Shown in pieces: positions 33,790 through 43,443 of a stretch of DNA of 64,000 nucleotides. Positions within the stretch are counted from its first letter, which is position 1; every line of letters begins with the position of its first letter. A program made the translations under genes and the position numbers. Under the pieces are notes generated by a model. The model was not told the origin of the DNA. It saw only the letters and a list, made by a program, of their open reading frames with translations, and ran no database searches. The DNA is from Terriglobales bacterium (GTDB taxonomy: Bacteria > Acidobacteriota > Terriglobia > Terriglobales > Acidobacteriaceae): contig JAICSO010000011.1 of assembly GCA_025936825.1 (NCBI GenBank), positions 101,462-165,461 on the forward strand. The letters run 5' to 3'.

Positions 33790-34626
33790 ATGCTGGTACG
33801 TCATAAAATATCGCCCATGCGACAGGCAAGAATTCTCACTGAATACGACCCTAAACGCGGCGTCTCGGTGGCTACTCTCGCCTACGAGTACCCGAAAGGC
33901 CACGAAGTTCCGGAACACGCTCACGGATCCGACCAATTGATCTATGCCATTCGCGGGCTGATGCAAGTGTCTTCGGACAATTGCACCTGGCTTATTCCGC
34001 CTCATTTTGCCCTGTGGATACCGGCCCGGAAGTCTCATCGGTTGTCGATGAGTTCCGATGTTTCCATGCGCACGCTGTACCTGAAACCGGGACTGGTCCA
34101 TCGTTTCGGCAAAGGCTGCTGCGTTCTCCACGTGAAGGGCCTCTTGCGCGAAGCCATCCTCGAAGCCGTGGCGTCCGGGCAGCTGAGAAATAGAAATGAT
34201 TATGAGCCTGCCCTATGTCGAGTCCTGATTCGTTGCCTGGAGAAGGCGTCGCCGCTGCCGACCATGGTCACTATGCCAACTGATGAACGCACTATGAAGG
34301 TGGCTCGCGCGGTGCTTGCACAACCGGGTGCACCGCGACCGCTGGCTGCGCTGTGTGCCCAGGCCGGAGTAAGCGTCAGAACGATTCAGCGGTTCTTCCG
34401 TAAGGAAGTGGGAATAGATTTCGAGTCTTGGCGCCGACAGGTTCGTCTCATGAAAGCCATTGAACTGCTGATAGCGGGAAGCTCGGTCAAACAGACGGCT
34501 TTCGAAGTCGGTTACCAGCAACCTAGTGCATTTGTGGAGATGTTCCGGAATGTTTTTGGAACGACTCCCAAGGTGTGGACGCGCTCGCTGCGGAACCAGG
34601 CTGCAGAGAAGCCGAAGGCGAGCTGA
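33790..34626 (+). CDS. AraC-family transcriptional regulator with cupin sensor
   Basis: The 278-residue protein has an N-terminal cupin-like domain (about 25-110; PKGHEVPEHAHGSDQLIYAI, PPHFALWIPARKSH). The C-terminal AraC helix-turn-helix pair lies at about 180-270 (AALCAQAGVSVRTIQRFFRKE, then QTAFEVGYQQPSAFVEMFRN). The divergent VOC-methyltransferase operon is its likely target. An internal start at 33817 would remove nine poorly conserved residues. Confidence 0.9.
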   Translation: MLVRHKISPMRQARILTEYDPKRGVSVATLAYEYPKGHEVPEHAHGSDQLIYAIRGLMQVSSDNCTWLIPPHFALWIPARKSHRLSMSSDVSMRTLYLKPGLVHRFGKGCCVLHVKGLLREAILEAVASGQLRNRNDYEPALCRVLIRCLEKASPLPTMVTMPTDERTMKVARAVLAQPGAPRPLAALCAQAGVSVRTIQRFFRKEVGIDFESWRRQVRLMKAIELLIAGSSVKQTAFEVGYQQPSAFVEMFRNVFGTTPKVWTRSLRNQAAEKPKAS

Positions 34627-35179
34627 GCCACCGCCATTTGAATTCGTTTTGTTTGTCGGCTAACAACAAATTACGAGCCAGAACTCCGATTGTTCCAAGT
34701 AGAGGCCACGCTTCTTGGGATCAGTTCAAAAATGAGAAAAGCCCGTCGCTCCCAGTCAACGATCTCCGTCCCTGCGTGGGGATTTCAGTGCAATCTCGGC
34801 TAGGCGAATGTAGTGCTGTACCTTTTCTGAATGTTGCTGGTTTGGGTCTTCGTCTTCACGAGGAGGAAGCCGTGGCCGCTCGTCACCGGCTGACGGTTGA
34901 TCTGGCCGATCGTTGCAGCCCTTTTCCCAGAACGACGCGGTACAAGTGTCAGAGAACAAACATTTTGGTGAGGGCAATACAGAAAATCCTGTACTCTGGT
35001 TCGCTAAGACAATTCACGACCGTTCCAGAAGCAGCCGTTAATGAGCGAAGATGCTAGATAGCAAGGATGCCTTTTTTCCTGTACGTCACAACTACAGGTG
35101 ATCACCCGACACGTGCGAGTAGTCATTGCTGTCGTTACGCGGCCAAACCATCGTGAAATCATAGCCGCTCACAATCTTC
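34627..35179. other. Gene-free spacer
   Basis: About 550 bp between the AraC gene and the end of the ADOP permease. I see no protein-like frame on either strand, no tRNA and no clear hairpin terminator. It may be eroded island DNA. Confidence 0.4.
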
Positions 35180-37702
35180 TTACTCATACCTCAGCGCCAC
35201 CGTGGGATCGATTTTTGTCGCCCGGCGCGCTGGCAAGTACCCCGCAAACAGAGCGACGCATCCCATGGCAAATATGGCCAGCGAAATCGAAGTCGGATCG
35301 TATGACTTCAGACCATACAGAAAGCTGGCAATCAGGCGGCCGCACACGACGGAAAGACCTAGACCGACGGCCATACCTAACACGGCGAGCTTTAGCGTCT
35401 CTCCCAGTACTAGCCAAAGCACGTGGACGCCCTCCGCACCGAGCGCTATACGGATGCCGAATTCACTCGTGCGTCGCGTCACGCCATAGGACATCAGCCC
35501 GTAAATTCCGATGCATGCAAGCGATGCAGCGAGCACTCCGAAAAAGGCACAGAGATCTGCCACAAGACGGCGGTCCACGACGGAGTCGTCCACAAGCTGG
35601 GACAGCGTACTGAACTCGCCGACTGGCAAATTCGGATCAATTTCGGCGATGGCCTTGGTTATTGCCGGCGCAACCCACTTGGAGTCCCCATCGTAGCGCG
35701 CAACAAAGGTGTAGAGGAAGCCGGGGTGCTGTGAATGGGGATAGAATGCGGCCGCAATCTGGTCTTCATCGAGCCCTTGATATTTGGCATCTTTCACTAC
35801 GCCTACAACTTCGAGATTCAACCACTCGGGCGTTTGTTTTTCGAGCTTGTTCTTGTCACCCACGCTGAAGGTCCGGCCAATAGGATTTTGGCCGCCAAAG
35901 TATGTGCGCGCCATCGTTTCGTTGATGACTGCGACCTTGGCGGACGTGGCTGTGTCCTGCGGCGTGAGGGAGCGCCCAAGGACAATAGGCATTCCCATGG
36001 CTTCGAAATAGTCCTGCCCCACGATGTTGTGATTGACGATGCCATCTTTGTCCGATTTCTCGTGTCCTGGGACAGCGACGTTGGTCGTCCATGCCCCGGA
36101 GTTGAATACAAAGAACGCGAAGCTCGAACCCTTGACGCCGGGAACCGCATTCACGCGTTCCTCGATGTTCTGCATTACGCTCTCAAGGTGCGCGTTAGCT
36201 CGGTAGCCAGCCGCGACAAAGTCGAGACTGGTCATCAGCACGTTCTTCTTGTTAAACCCGGTGTCTACGTTCGTGAGGTTCTTGAGGCTGCGGAGAAAAA
36301 GGCCTGTACCGACAAGCAGGAGAAGAGACAACGCGATTTGGCACACGATCAGGGCGCGTGCCAGCCGCCTATGCGAGTGGGAAGAGATGGAGCCACGACC
36401 TTCCTTCAGCGAAGGCGCCAGCTCGACGCGCGTTGCGTGCCAGGCGGGTGCAACGCCAAAAATCAATGTCGTAACAGTTGCGATCGTAAATGTGAAAAGC
36501 AACGCCTGGATATCCGGAGTCACCTGCAGCGGAATTGTTGTCGTTCCAGTAGAAGCCATCCGTAACAGAGCTTGTGTTCCCCACCACGCGAGCCAAATAC
36601 CGGCAAGCGCGCCTGCGAGTGCGAGAATGAAACTTTCGAGTAGCAATTGTTTCATGAGGCGTACGCGTCCCGCCCCCATCGACATTCGCACCGCAATTTC
36701 GCGCTGGCGCGCAGTGGCTCGCGCCAGCAGCAGGTTGGCGATATTTGCGCACGCTACCAGAAGCACCAGCGCAACCACCGCCATAAGGATCTTCAGCGGC
36801 AAGGAGAACTCGTGTCGCAGCTGGGATAAACCAGTCGCTACGGGCGTCAATTCGATTTGCGCATGGCGAATATCTTCGAGGGTCTTTGAGTCAGGCTGCT
36901 GCCCTGCGTAAACCTGCAGAATCTGCTTGAACAATGCATTTGTATTTGCACTTGCCTGGCTGATGCTGATCTCCGGCTTTCGCCGGCCAATGATGTAAAG
37001 CGACTGGAACAGCTTGTCTTCCAGGCCATTCCATCCGGGAGAAATCTGCTTCTCCATTGCGAGCGGAATCCACACATCCGGTGACTGGCCGACGGTTACA
37101 CCGAAGAACTCGGACGGCGCTACGCCGATGACGGTGTAAAGGGTGGATCCGATTTTGATCGTCTGGCCGAGGACGGAGGGGCTGCGTCCGAAGCGCTTCC
37201 GCCACCATTCGTAACTGGCAACCGCAACCGGATGCGCGCCCGGCGTTTGATCGTCGGACTCGCTCAACACGCGGCCAAGCGACGGACCGGCACCGAGTGT
37301 ATTGAAGTAGCTGCCCGAGACAAGTTCCACGTCAATCCTCTCCAAGTTGGCTCCGCCACTGACCCGGCCATGCGTGCTGAACAAAATGCTGCTGACCGCA
37401 GCCACATCAGAGAACGATTGATTTTCCTGCCGGAACTGCCGGAAAAACGGATAGGAAAAGAGTTGCCAGCTTCGGTTCGGCAATCCATTTACGCTGCCTA
37501 TCCACTCTCCCTTGCCAAACAAAATGAGCTGTTGCGGCTCGCGCACGGGCAACCGCCGCAACATGACCGCGTTCAATAGGCTAAAAATCGCCGTGTTCGC
37601 GCCGATGCCGAGGGCAAGCGTCACGACGGCTACTGCGGTAAACCCCGGGTTCTTGCGCAACTGCCGGAATGCGTAGCGAAGATCTTGACCTAGTGCTCCC
37701 AT
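35180..37702 (-). CDS. ADOP-type MacB/FtsX-like ABC transporter permease
   Basis: From ATG 37700-37702 the protein is 840 residues. The N-terminal helix with QDLRYAFRQLRKNPGFTA and LALGIGANTAIFSLLNAVML begins the first MacB_PCD-FtsX unit. A second unit follows after about residue 420 (RRLARALIVCQIALSLLLL), with further FtsX helices at the C-terminus (GIRIALGAEG, GLGLSVVCGRLIASFLYG). This duplicated permease without its own ATPase is the acidobacterial ADOP family. The PadR regulator often found next to such genes is absent. Function is probably export or envelope remodelling, not established. Confidence 0.9.
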   Translation of the reverse strand: MGALGQDLRYAFRQLRKNPGFTAVAVVTLALGIGANTAIFSLLNAVMLRRLPVREPQQLILFGKGEWIGSVNGLPNRSWQLFSYPFFRQFRQENQSFSDVAAVSSILFSTHGRVSGGANLERIDVELVSGSYFNTLGAGPSLGRVLSESDDQTPGAHPVAVASYEWWRKRFGRSPSVLGQTIKIGSTLYTVIGVAPSEFFGVTVGQSPDVWIPLAMEKQISPGWNGLEDKLFQSLYIIGRRKPEISISQASANTNALFKQILQVYAGQQPDSKTLEDIRHAQIELTPVATGLSQLRHEFSLPLKILMAVVALVLLVACANIANLLLARATARQREIAVRMSMGAGRVRLMKQLLLESFILALAGALAGIWLAWWGTQALLRMASTGTTTIPLQVTPDIQALLFTFTIATVTTLIFGVAPAWHATRVELAPSLKEGRGSISSHSHRRLARALIVCQIALSLLLLVGTGLFLRSLKNLTNVDTGFNKKNVLMTSLDFVAAGYRANAHLESVMQNIEERVNAVPGVKGSSFAFFVFNSGAWTTNVAVPGHEKSDKDGIVNHNIVGQDYFEAMGMPIVLGRSLTPQDTATSAKVAVINETMARTYFGGQNPIGRTFSVGDKNKLEKQTPEWLNLEVVGVVKDAKYQGLDEDQIAAAFYPHSQHPGFLYTFVARYDGDSKWVAPAITKAIAEIDPNLPVGEFSTLSQLVDDSVVDRRLVADLCAFFGVLAASLACIGIYGLMSYGVTRRTSEFGIRIALGAEGVHVLWLVLGETLKLAVLGMAVGLGLSVVCGRLIASFLYGLKSYDPTSISLAIFAMGCVALFAGYLPARRATKIDPTVALRYE

Positions 37703-38183
37703 CTCGATTGGTCCTCCAGTTCCCGGAGCAAGTGCCACAGGATTTTTGCCAATCCCAAGGCGAACATTCCGAATTGATCCCCTCCAGCAAAATCTTTTCC
37801 AATCTTGCGCCAAACGTAACCGCTTGGTTGCAAAGCACAAATGAATATAGAAGTCGAACCAGGTGCTTAAAATGTGTTCGTCTCCGCAATTTAATTGTCC
37901 GGAATCGAACAGGCAACGTTCGTAGATCGCGGTGTAAGAGAACCATGTCTACATCCAGAGCGCCTCGATTTGTCAGTAGCAGTCTCTACGATTCATCCAA
38001 CTTAAATCCGCGAATCGCGAGTAGAGAGGGATCTTCAGGGCACCCCTCTCTGCAGAAACATATGTCCCCGACGAAATCAGGCGGCCAGCGCGACTGCCTG
38101 CCAACTCCCGGTTGGTCGGCTATCCGGAAATTGGAAAAGTAAGAGCGACCGGACCCACGATCCTTGGCACAGCCGGTTTGGTA
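37703..38183. other. Gene-free spacer upstream of ADOP gene
   Basis: No convincing coding frame was found in these 480 bp. An extension of the ADOP frame to 37840 is open but not protein-like. The ADOP promoter should lie here; no clear -35/-10 pair is seen. Confidence 0.35.
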
Positions 38184-38226
38184 GTCGGCACCCGAGTACA
38201 TCATTGTTTCGTATCGGGTGCCGAAC
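38184..38226. repeat. Near-perfect inverted repeat next to integrase remnant
   Basis: GTCGGCACCCGAGTAC (38184-38199) and GTATCGGGTGCCGAAC (38211-38226) are inverted copies with about two mismatches and an 11-nt loop. The site lies 10 bp beyond the stop of the integrase pseudogene, so it may be its terminator or part of an old attachment/arm site. No T-run follows. Confidence 0.55.
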
Positions 38227-38235
38227 TCCTACTCC

Positions 38236-38625
38236 TTACGATTCGTCACCTGTGTGCGGAAAGAGCATAGCCTCTACTCTAGCTGCAGCCTCGTCCTGCA
38301 TGTGCGGAAGCACATGAGCATACGTATTCAACGTGAAGGCCATGCTCGCGTGTCCAAGCTGCTCAGAAACAACTTGGGAGACACTCCGGCTGCCAACGCG
38401 ATAGTGGCCGCCGAATGGCGCAAATCATAGAGCCTCAATCGCGGCACACCCGCAAGGTCGATTATTGATCTGAAGTGCTTGGCGAGATAGTCGGCACTGA
38501 TTGGCAGTCCCGACGGCGTTGTGAAGATCAAGTCACGTGCCTCTGAATAGAAATCCTGCGGCCCCACTTTAGTGTGCAGATCATGAAGAAGTGAAACAAA
38601 CCCAGCTCTGCAACTTGATTGGACG
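38236..38625 (-). pseudogene. C-terminal remnant of a tyrosine recombinase (phage-type integrase)
   Basis: In one frame (about 38625-38373) the minus strand reads LIFTTPSGLPISADYL and PRLRLYDLRHSAATIALAAG, containing the catalytic R-H-x-x-R region element (LRHSAAT). A second frame (38373-38236) carries the remaining catalytic parts, SEQLGHASMAFTLNTYAHVL, with the His and the nucleophile Tyr. The frames join after loss of one base near 38373. The N-terminal arm- and core-binding domains are gone: upstream of about 38625 the frame hits a stop in unrelated DNA. It is the probable relic of the enzyme that inserted the island. Confidence 0.85.
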
Positions 38626-38639
38626 ACGACTTCTCAAAC

Positions 38640-38973
38640 GCTTGGTATCCGAGAAGCAGCATGTCCCATTCAGCCTCAGGATGCTAACCGCCTGCATGAT
38701 GTCGAAGAGAGATTGGCGAGATGGCTGCTAATGAGCCATGACCGGATTGGTAACGGGACGATGCCGTTGACTCAGGAATTCTTAGGGCAGATGCTCGGAA
38801 CCCGCAGGTCGAGCGTCAGCATGGCGGCGAGCATTTTGCAGAAGGCAGGTATGATTACCTACACACGAGGAAACGTCACAATCGAGGACAGACCTAGACT
38901 GGCGGAAGCCGCTTGCGACTGCTACCAAATAATCCAAGACCAGAGAAGCAAGTGGCGAGGGGAAAACGCCTAG
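38640..38973 (+). pseudogene. C-terminal DNA-binding fragment of a Crp/Fnr-family regulator
   Basis: The open frame reads NRLHDVEERLARWLLMSHDR, then LTQEFLGQMLGTRRSSVSMA and LQKAGMITYTRGNVTIEDRP, the typical HTH_Crp_2 domain to its natural end. The N-terminal cyclic-nucleotide-binding-like domain is missing; upstream sequence is the integrase junction. The fragment could only be expressed from an internal start (ATG 38713 gives 86 residues) and would lack the sensor. Confidence 0.75.
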
Positions 38974-39212
38974 GGAACAAGGCTGGACCAGTCGAGTCCC
39001 CCGAAATTTTATAGAAGCTGCATGCTTGCCGCTGCCCTCAACCCTGTTTCTGTTCCAAAGAACTTAGCGGACCCCGGGGCTTGCCTCAATTCCGATTCCC
39101 CAAGCGGCTCGATTGCGCGTGGCATTTCTTGACGCTTTGGTTCGCGTACAGGTTTCCTTCACTCTGGTTAGTTGCGGGTTTAAAGCTCACTCCGAGAGAT
39201 GGGGGGTAAGTA

Positions 39213-39374
39213 GTGCCTATCAAACGTGCTCGAATACTCCGTATTCAATCTGCTGAATTGCAAAAGCGGTCTACTCAAGTCCTTCAGCGTTCTAAAAAGC
39301 TTCTCCAGCAGTCCAAAGCGCTAAAGTCCAACCTCAAGGCCCATGCCGTCCCCTTGGTGGGAGCGAGTCGATAG
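39213..39374 (+). CDS. Possible 53-residue basic coiled-coil protein
   Basis: The frame starts at GTG 39213, 6 bp after a GGGGGG ribosome-site-like run. It encodes a very basic helical peptide with a repeating L/Q/K/S pattern (ELQKRSTQVLQRSKKLLQQS). It precedes the broken response-regulator-like gene, and the pair may belong together. No family is recognised; the rest of the 38974-39410 stretch shows nothing else. Confidence 0.35.
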   Translation: MPIKRARILRIQSAELQKRSTQVLQRSKKLLQQSKALKSNLKAHAVPLVGASR

Positions 39375-39410
39375 AATGTGATTTCCACTTCGTCACCGTT
39401 TCAGAAACTT

Positions 39411-39770
39411 CGTAATGCCAAGGCCCGTATTCTTAGCGTGGGTTCTTAGGCCCCCACTCTGAAAACTTGGCACATGTTGCTCGAAGCTCACGGCTACGTG
39501 GCAATCTCGTGTATCCCGAAAACGGGGTCTGGCGACCTATTCAAGCAGACTCCGTTCGATGTCATTATTCTTGGGCAGTCAGTTGAGGACGACGAGAAAA
39601 GGAACCTTGTTGAAGCCTTCCGTCAGTGCTCGTCTGCGCCAATCATCTCAGTTCCTTCGAAGGATGGGAAACCAATTGACGGTGCAGACATCCATGCCGA
39701 ACCTGACCCGGAGGAATTGCTGAGTCTCATAGCAAATCTTGTCCACGGTAAGAATCCAGCGTCTCGATAA
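39411..39770 (+). pseudogene. Response-regulator-like gene with in-frame TAG
   Basis: The frame reads AKARILSVGS, stops at TAG 39447-39449, and continues APTLKTWHMLLEAHGYVAIS, then FKQTPFDVIILGQSVEDDEK and EPDPEELLSLIANLVHG to 39770. It resembles the short receiver-like proteins of acidobacteria that start RILSVGYDxxLLxTRxxLLE. The TAG probably replaced a Tyr codon of that SVGY motif. Restart at ATG 39474 would give 98 residues lacking the first strand. Confidence 0.65.
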
Positions 39771-39954
39771 GCCTTACACTTCCGCAAATAAAATAGCATC
39801 TGGCAGCCCGAAGTAGGATCGCAGCCTCGCGGAAATTGGCGCCTTAAGGCTAGGAAATAGCACGCACGTAGGCCCGAATTTTTCAACCCTCATGCCGTTA
39901 TGTACGTTCGCTTGCCAAACGTCTAGCTGGGTGTAATGATCCGGCGAGTGCTAC

Positions 39955-40482
39955 GTGCGACAACCCGGATCTGCCGTGAGAAGCAACGTGATCGTTCGGA
40001 CCGCGGTCGCGGCCGAACGGGAAGTTCTTGAAGCCCTTCAACTCCGTGCGTCGCTTACGAATGAAGGTGATCGTGAGGCCCTGCTGGCGAATCCAGACGC
40101 GATTGCAATTCCATCGGAGCAGATCGCAGCCGGGCGGGTATTTGTCGCGGAGTTGAGCGGGGCAACAGTAGGCTTTTCGGCAATTGAATCTCGCTCGGAT
40201 GGCGGAATCGAACTGGATGCTCTTTTCGTCGACCCAACAATTCGCCGACATGGGGTAGGCTGGTTGATGGTCGAGCACTGCGCCGCGGTGGCACGCAAAC
40301 AAGGATCAAAAGCGTTGCATGTGATTGGGAATCCTCATGCCAGGGACTTTTACCTGGCATGCGGCTTCGAGCAGACTGGAACGATCGAGACGCGATTCGG
40401 TATCGGATTGCTAATGCGCAAAGTTGTGGGTTGTTGCTGGCGCCGAAAAGCCCATGATTCTCGCCACTTGCGCCAGCGGTGA
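39955..40482 (+). CDS. GNAT-family N-acetyltransferase with overrun C-terminus
   Basis: The protein is up to 175 residues from GTG 39955; GTG 39976 or 39988 are alternative starts. It has the acetyl-CoA-binding motif LFVDPTIRRHGVGWLMVEH (about 90-108) and the GNAT C-terminal signature ARDFYLACGFEQTGT. Family similarity ends near residue 156 (LLMRK, base 40422). The last 19 residues are encoded by DNA that is antisense to the TIGR03118 gene and look random, so the natural stop has been lost. Substrate unknown. Confidence 0.7.
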   Translation: MRQPGSAVRSNVIVRTAVAAEREVLEALQLRASLTNEGDREALLANPDAIAIPSEQIAAGRVFVAELSGATVGFSAIESRSDGGIELDALFVDPTIRRHGVGWLMVEHCAAVARKQGSKALHVIGNPHARDFYLACGFEQTGTIETRFGIGLLMRKVVGCCWRRKAHDSRHLRQR

Positions 40483-41521
40483 AATAGAGGGTGTTTGCAT
40501 TGCCCAATCCATCAGCACGAAACACCAGAGCCCAGAGCCCTGGATTGACGATGACGTTGCCTTTGCGGTCTTTGATCTGGCCGAGAAACGCTCCAGTTAG
40601 CGGATCGAAAACATTAATGATTCCGTCGCCAAAGTTGCCAATTAGGATATCGTTGCTGAAGGGCCCGAAATTAGCACTTGCCTGCGCAACTCCCCAGGGC
40701 GCATTCAGCGGCCCGTTCGAAGCAAACCGCTGGACGAAATTCCCTTCCGTATCGAAAACGTTCACAATCCCATTTCCCGGTCCGATGATCGGATTGGTCG
40801 CGGATGCATCCTGCAATGCGTAGGTCACGAATACCTGCGTGCCGATCTGCTGGATGTTGAAGGGAGCATAGCCGGCCGGAAGATTCGAATCTTTGAAGGA
40901 GCCCAGCGTGGCGAGCGGACTGAAGCTGATGTCGTAAGTCGCCACAAACCCAGCATGGAACTCAGCCAGAGCAAGATACTCACGGCAGCATTGAGGAGTC
41001 AGGATAGAGATACCCTTATATATAGCTCCGCTGGCCGAGTCATCACGCGCGAGGAGCGCGAAACTCGGATTGCTGCCATTGATGGAGGCCCATGTCGAGA
41101 TCGTTCCGTCTTCTGTGGCGAACAGAAACTGAGCAGGAGTGCCCCGAACCATAAAGTCTTGGGAAATGGAATTAAACACGATGCCCGTTGGTTTGGATGG
41201 CGGAGCGCTCCCCGAGGGAATTGGAACACCGACGACCGCTGGAAGCGCTGAAGTGCCCGATGGATCGACCACTTTGGCGTTTCCGTGGCCGTTATTGGCA
41301 ATGAAGAATGGCCCGGCCGGTTCGAAGGCGATGCCCCAGGGATTCTGGAGTCCTAGATCAGTGTGCTGTGCGGTTCCACCTATATCAGCGACCAAGCTGA
41401 TCTGTTGGAACCCTTGGCCTATTGCTGTAGGGGCTTGCACTTGCATCTGCGCGGCGTTGCAGGCGAGAAAGGTTGCAAACATGCACAAGGAACCACAAAG
41501 TACCAGAGTTTGTCTGACCAC
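40055..41521 (-). CDS. TIGR03118-family secreted protein with foreign C-terminal extension
   Basis: The protein is 488 residues from ATG 41521. A signal peptide (VLCGSLCMFATFLACNAAQ) precedes beta-propeller-like repeats (GLQNPWGIAFEPAGPFFIAN, NAPWGVAQASANFGPFSNDI, GNVIVNPGLWALVF) typical of TIGR03118. Similarity ends at residue about 360 (ENHGLFG, base about 40440). The remaining 128 residues are the antisense of the acetyltransferase gene and are rich in R, P and S. The gene therefore lost its natural end and reads through. The propeller domain itself is intact. Confidence 0.8.
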   Translation of the reverse strand: MVRQTLVLCGSLCMFATFLACNAAQMQVQAPTAIGQGFQQISLVADIGGTAQHTDLGLQNPWGIAFEPAGPFFIANNGHGNAKVVDPSGTSALPAVVGVPIPSGSAPPSKPTGIVFNSISQDFMVRGTPAQFLFATEDGTISTWASINGSNPSFALLARDDSASGAIYKGISILTPQCCREYLALAEFHAGFVATYDISFSPLATLGSFKDSNLPAGYAPFNIQQIGTQVFVTYALQDASATNPIIGPGNGIVNVFDTEGNFVQRFASNGPLNAPWGVAQASANFGPFSNDILIGNFGDGIINVFDPLTGAFLGQIKDRKGNVIVNPGLWALVFRADGLGNANTLYFTAGASGENHGLFGASNNPQLCALAIRYRIASRSFQSARSRMPGKSPWHEDSQSHATLLILVCVPPRRSARPSTSLPHVGELLGRRKEHPVRFRHPSEIQLPKSLLLPRSTPRQIPARLRSAPMELQSRLDSPAGPHDHLHS

Positions 41522-41684
41522 CAGAATCGCCTCCCACTTTCTACTCGGTTAGACCTTCGAAGGCAGGAAACAGAGACATAGGAACTGTTAAGAAACTGTC
41601 AAAACAAACACGACGGCACGGTGCGTCCTTGTTGGTGAGATTTCGCCTCGAAGTTTCCGCCGCGCCCACCTGAGGCCGGGAACA

Positions 41685-42500
41685 TTATGCTCGGGTTTTC
41701 TGGTTTGGCGCTTGCGGCGAGCAGTCGATCGCAATGCCGCGCCCGCGGTTCAACCATCGGATCCGATTCTTCATTTGTGCGCTGGTAAATGCCCGGTCAA
41801 CCTCGGCTCGATCTTCCGAGAAATGAGCCCAATCCTCAAAATGGATAGGAACGATAACTGCATTCGCAAGGGCATAGGCAGCTTGCACCGCTTCCTCGGC
41901 CGTCATGGTGAGATGAAACGGGCCAACTTCCGGGACGCGGGCAGCACCCAAGTGCAACAGTGCCACCCGAACATTGAAACTCTTCGCCACCTCTTCGACG
42001 CCTGGGTACCAGACGGTATCACCAGAAATATAGATGACGTAGTCAGGTTGGTCGGCGAAGAACAGGGCAAACCCGTTCACCGCCCCGCGACTGAGGCCCT
42101 CAGGCCCATGCCGCGCAGGTGTCGCTACTACTCGTAAAGTCCGTCTATCCGGGGCAACACAATCAAAACTCTGCCAATCCTTCAATCCGATGCTGTTGCC
42201 AGCGAGCCTTTGAGCGCCGTCAACGGTCGTCAGGACGCCCTTTGCGTTCGCAAGTATTCGACGGCCAGCGTGGTCAAGATTGTCCGAATGATGGTCATGG
42301 CTCAAGAGCACGTAATCGAAGGAACCGAGATCCTCCGCATTGATAGCAGGGCCGGCAAGCTTATGAAGGGTGACCGGGCCTGTACTATACTCGGCTCCAG
42401 CGGGATCAAAAGTGGGATCAGTCAACAACCTCACGCCGCCAAAGTCCAAAAGGCAAGTAGGGCCGCCGACATACGTAATTCTCAAGGTTGGAAATGTCAT
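41685..42500 (-). CDS. MBL-fold metal-dependent hydrolase (UlaG-like)
   Basis: From ATG 42500 the protein is 271 residues. It has ITYVGGPTCLLDFGGVRLLT near the start, the metal-binding motif LLSHDHHSDNLDHAG (HxHxDH type), then a conserved His (ATPARHGPEG), the acidic ligand in YISGDTVWY and a final His (IVPIHFEDW). It belongs to the Lactamase_B_2/UlaG-like group of hydrolases acting on small molecules. The upstream extension to 42611 is not protein-like. It is monocistronic. Confidence 0.85.
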   Translation of the reverse strand: MTFPTLRITYVGGPTCLLDFGGVRLLTDPTFDPAGAEYSTGPVTLHKLAGPAINAEDLGSFDYVLLSHDHHSDNLDHAGRRILANAKGVLTTVDGAQRLAGNSIGLKDWQSFDCVAPDRRTLRVVATPARHGPEGLSRGAVNGFALFFADQPDYVIYISGDTVWYPGVEEVAKSFNVRVALLHLGAARVPEVGPFHLTMTAEEAVQAAYALANAVIVPIHFEDWAHFSEDRAEVDRAFTSAQMKNRIRWLNRGRGIAIDCSPQAPNQKTRA

Positions 42501-42640
42501 GTGGGGTTGGATTCTGCAAAGCAACATTAGGTGCATCTTGCTGAACGCAGGCTGTAATTTCTGAGGGGACACACGAACCTTACCTTTCAACTGTGACTCT
42601 CGCGTGTCCACCCGACATACTTGCAGGAACGCTGAACCTC

Positions 42641-43309
42641 TTATTCGCTGGCGTGAAAGAAAACGTAGTCAGCCGTGTAGGGCTGAAGTTGGGTCTGACC
42701 GACAGTGCAAGCCGTGGTTGGGGCTGCCCCGCCTCTCGTGTTCAAACGTTGGACAAAAGTAGTCTTGGCGAGCAATTGCCCACCCGTTGGTCCTTCCTGA
42801 TTTCCGACGGATTGCAACAGAAGACAAGGAATTGCTCCGGCGTTGGGGCAGATCTTGTCAGTGCCAGCGTTGATGTGACCTGTCGCTACAGCCCAAACCT
42901 TGCTGCTGTCCAGGGAACTCTGCCAGGTCGCATTGCCGCTAAGCGGCGGCGGCTTGACGGAGAAGTCATTAGGCTTTGCATCAATGCTGGTGAAGTGAGT
43001 GATAATCTGCACCGGCTGTCCGAAGAATGTCGCAAAAAGAGTCGCTTCGGGACGAGCGGTGGTGCTCCAGGCTGTCCCGCCTGTGCTGGTAGGCAGGCAT
43101 GTATACCCCTGAGTTCCAAATGCGTGTCCCTCTAGGAATGGCGTGTTTCCCGCAAGTGGCGTGATGGCGGGAGGCGTAGACGGGAAGGTTCCTGTCTGTG
43201 CTGTAGCCCGCGTAATGGTGAGGGATGCACATCCCACGACGAACACCATTACGAACAGTTTGTGAACTAAAGTAGCTCTGTGGAATTGATTAACGAGCTT
43301 GCATTTCAT
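42641..43309 (-). CDS. Secreted DUF3455-family protein
   Basis: The 222-residue protein has a signal peptide (about 15-38, LFVMVFVVGCASLTITRATAQ split around the cleavage site). The core matches DUF3455: GTQGYTCLPTSTGGTAW near the start, a central acidic/aromatic part, IPCLLLQSVGNQEG, and VQRLNTRGGAAP with ADYVFFHA at the end. The function of this domain is not known. Its promoter region lies in 43310-43443, which also separates it from the sigma factor gene. Confidence 0.8.
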   Translation of the reverse strand: MKCKLVNQFHRATLVHKLFVMVFVVGCASLTITRATAQTGTFPSTPPAITPLAGNTPFLEGHAFGTQGYTCLPTSTGGTAWSTTARPEATLFATFFGQPVQIITHFTSIDAKPNDFSVKPPPLSGNATWQSSLDSSKVWAVATGHINAGTDKICPNAGAIPCLLLQSVGNQEGPTGGQLLAKTTFVQRLNTRGGAAPTTACTVGQTQLQPYTADYVFFHASE

Positions 43310-43443
43310 TGTTTGTCTCCATGTGTACTGTGGTTAAAGTGGTTGCGAACGGTTGAGGTTGTTGAGACACACAAATGGCTTACTGGCGTGGAGACTGTGT
43401 TGTTTCAGTCAATGCGCCTCAAATCCGGCCATTTGATAGTGGC

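Noticed and set aside
35735..36565. 276-codon plus-strand frame inside the ADOP gene
   Set aside because: The minus-strand permease has clear family motifs throughout; the plus-strand frame is its shadow.
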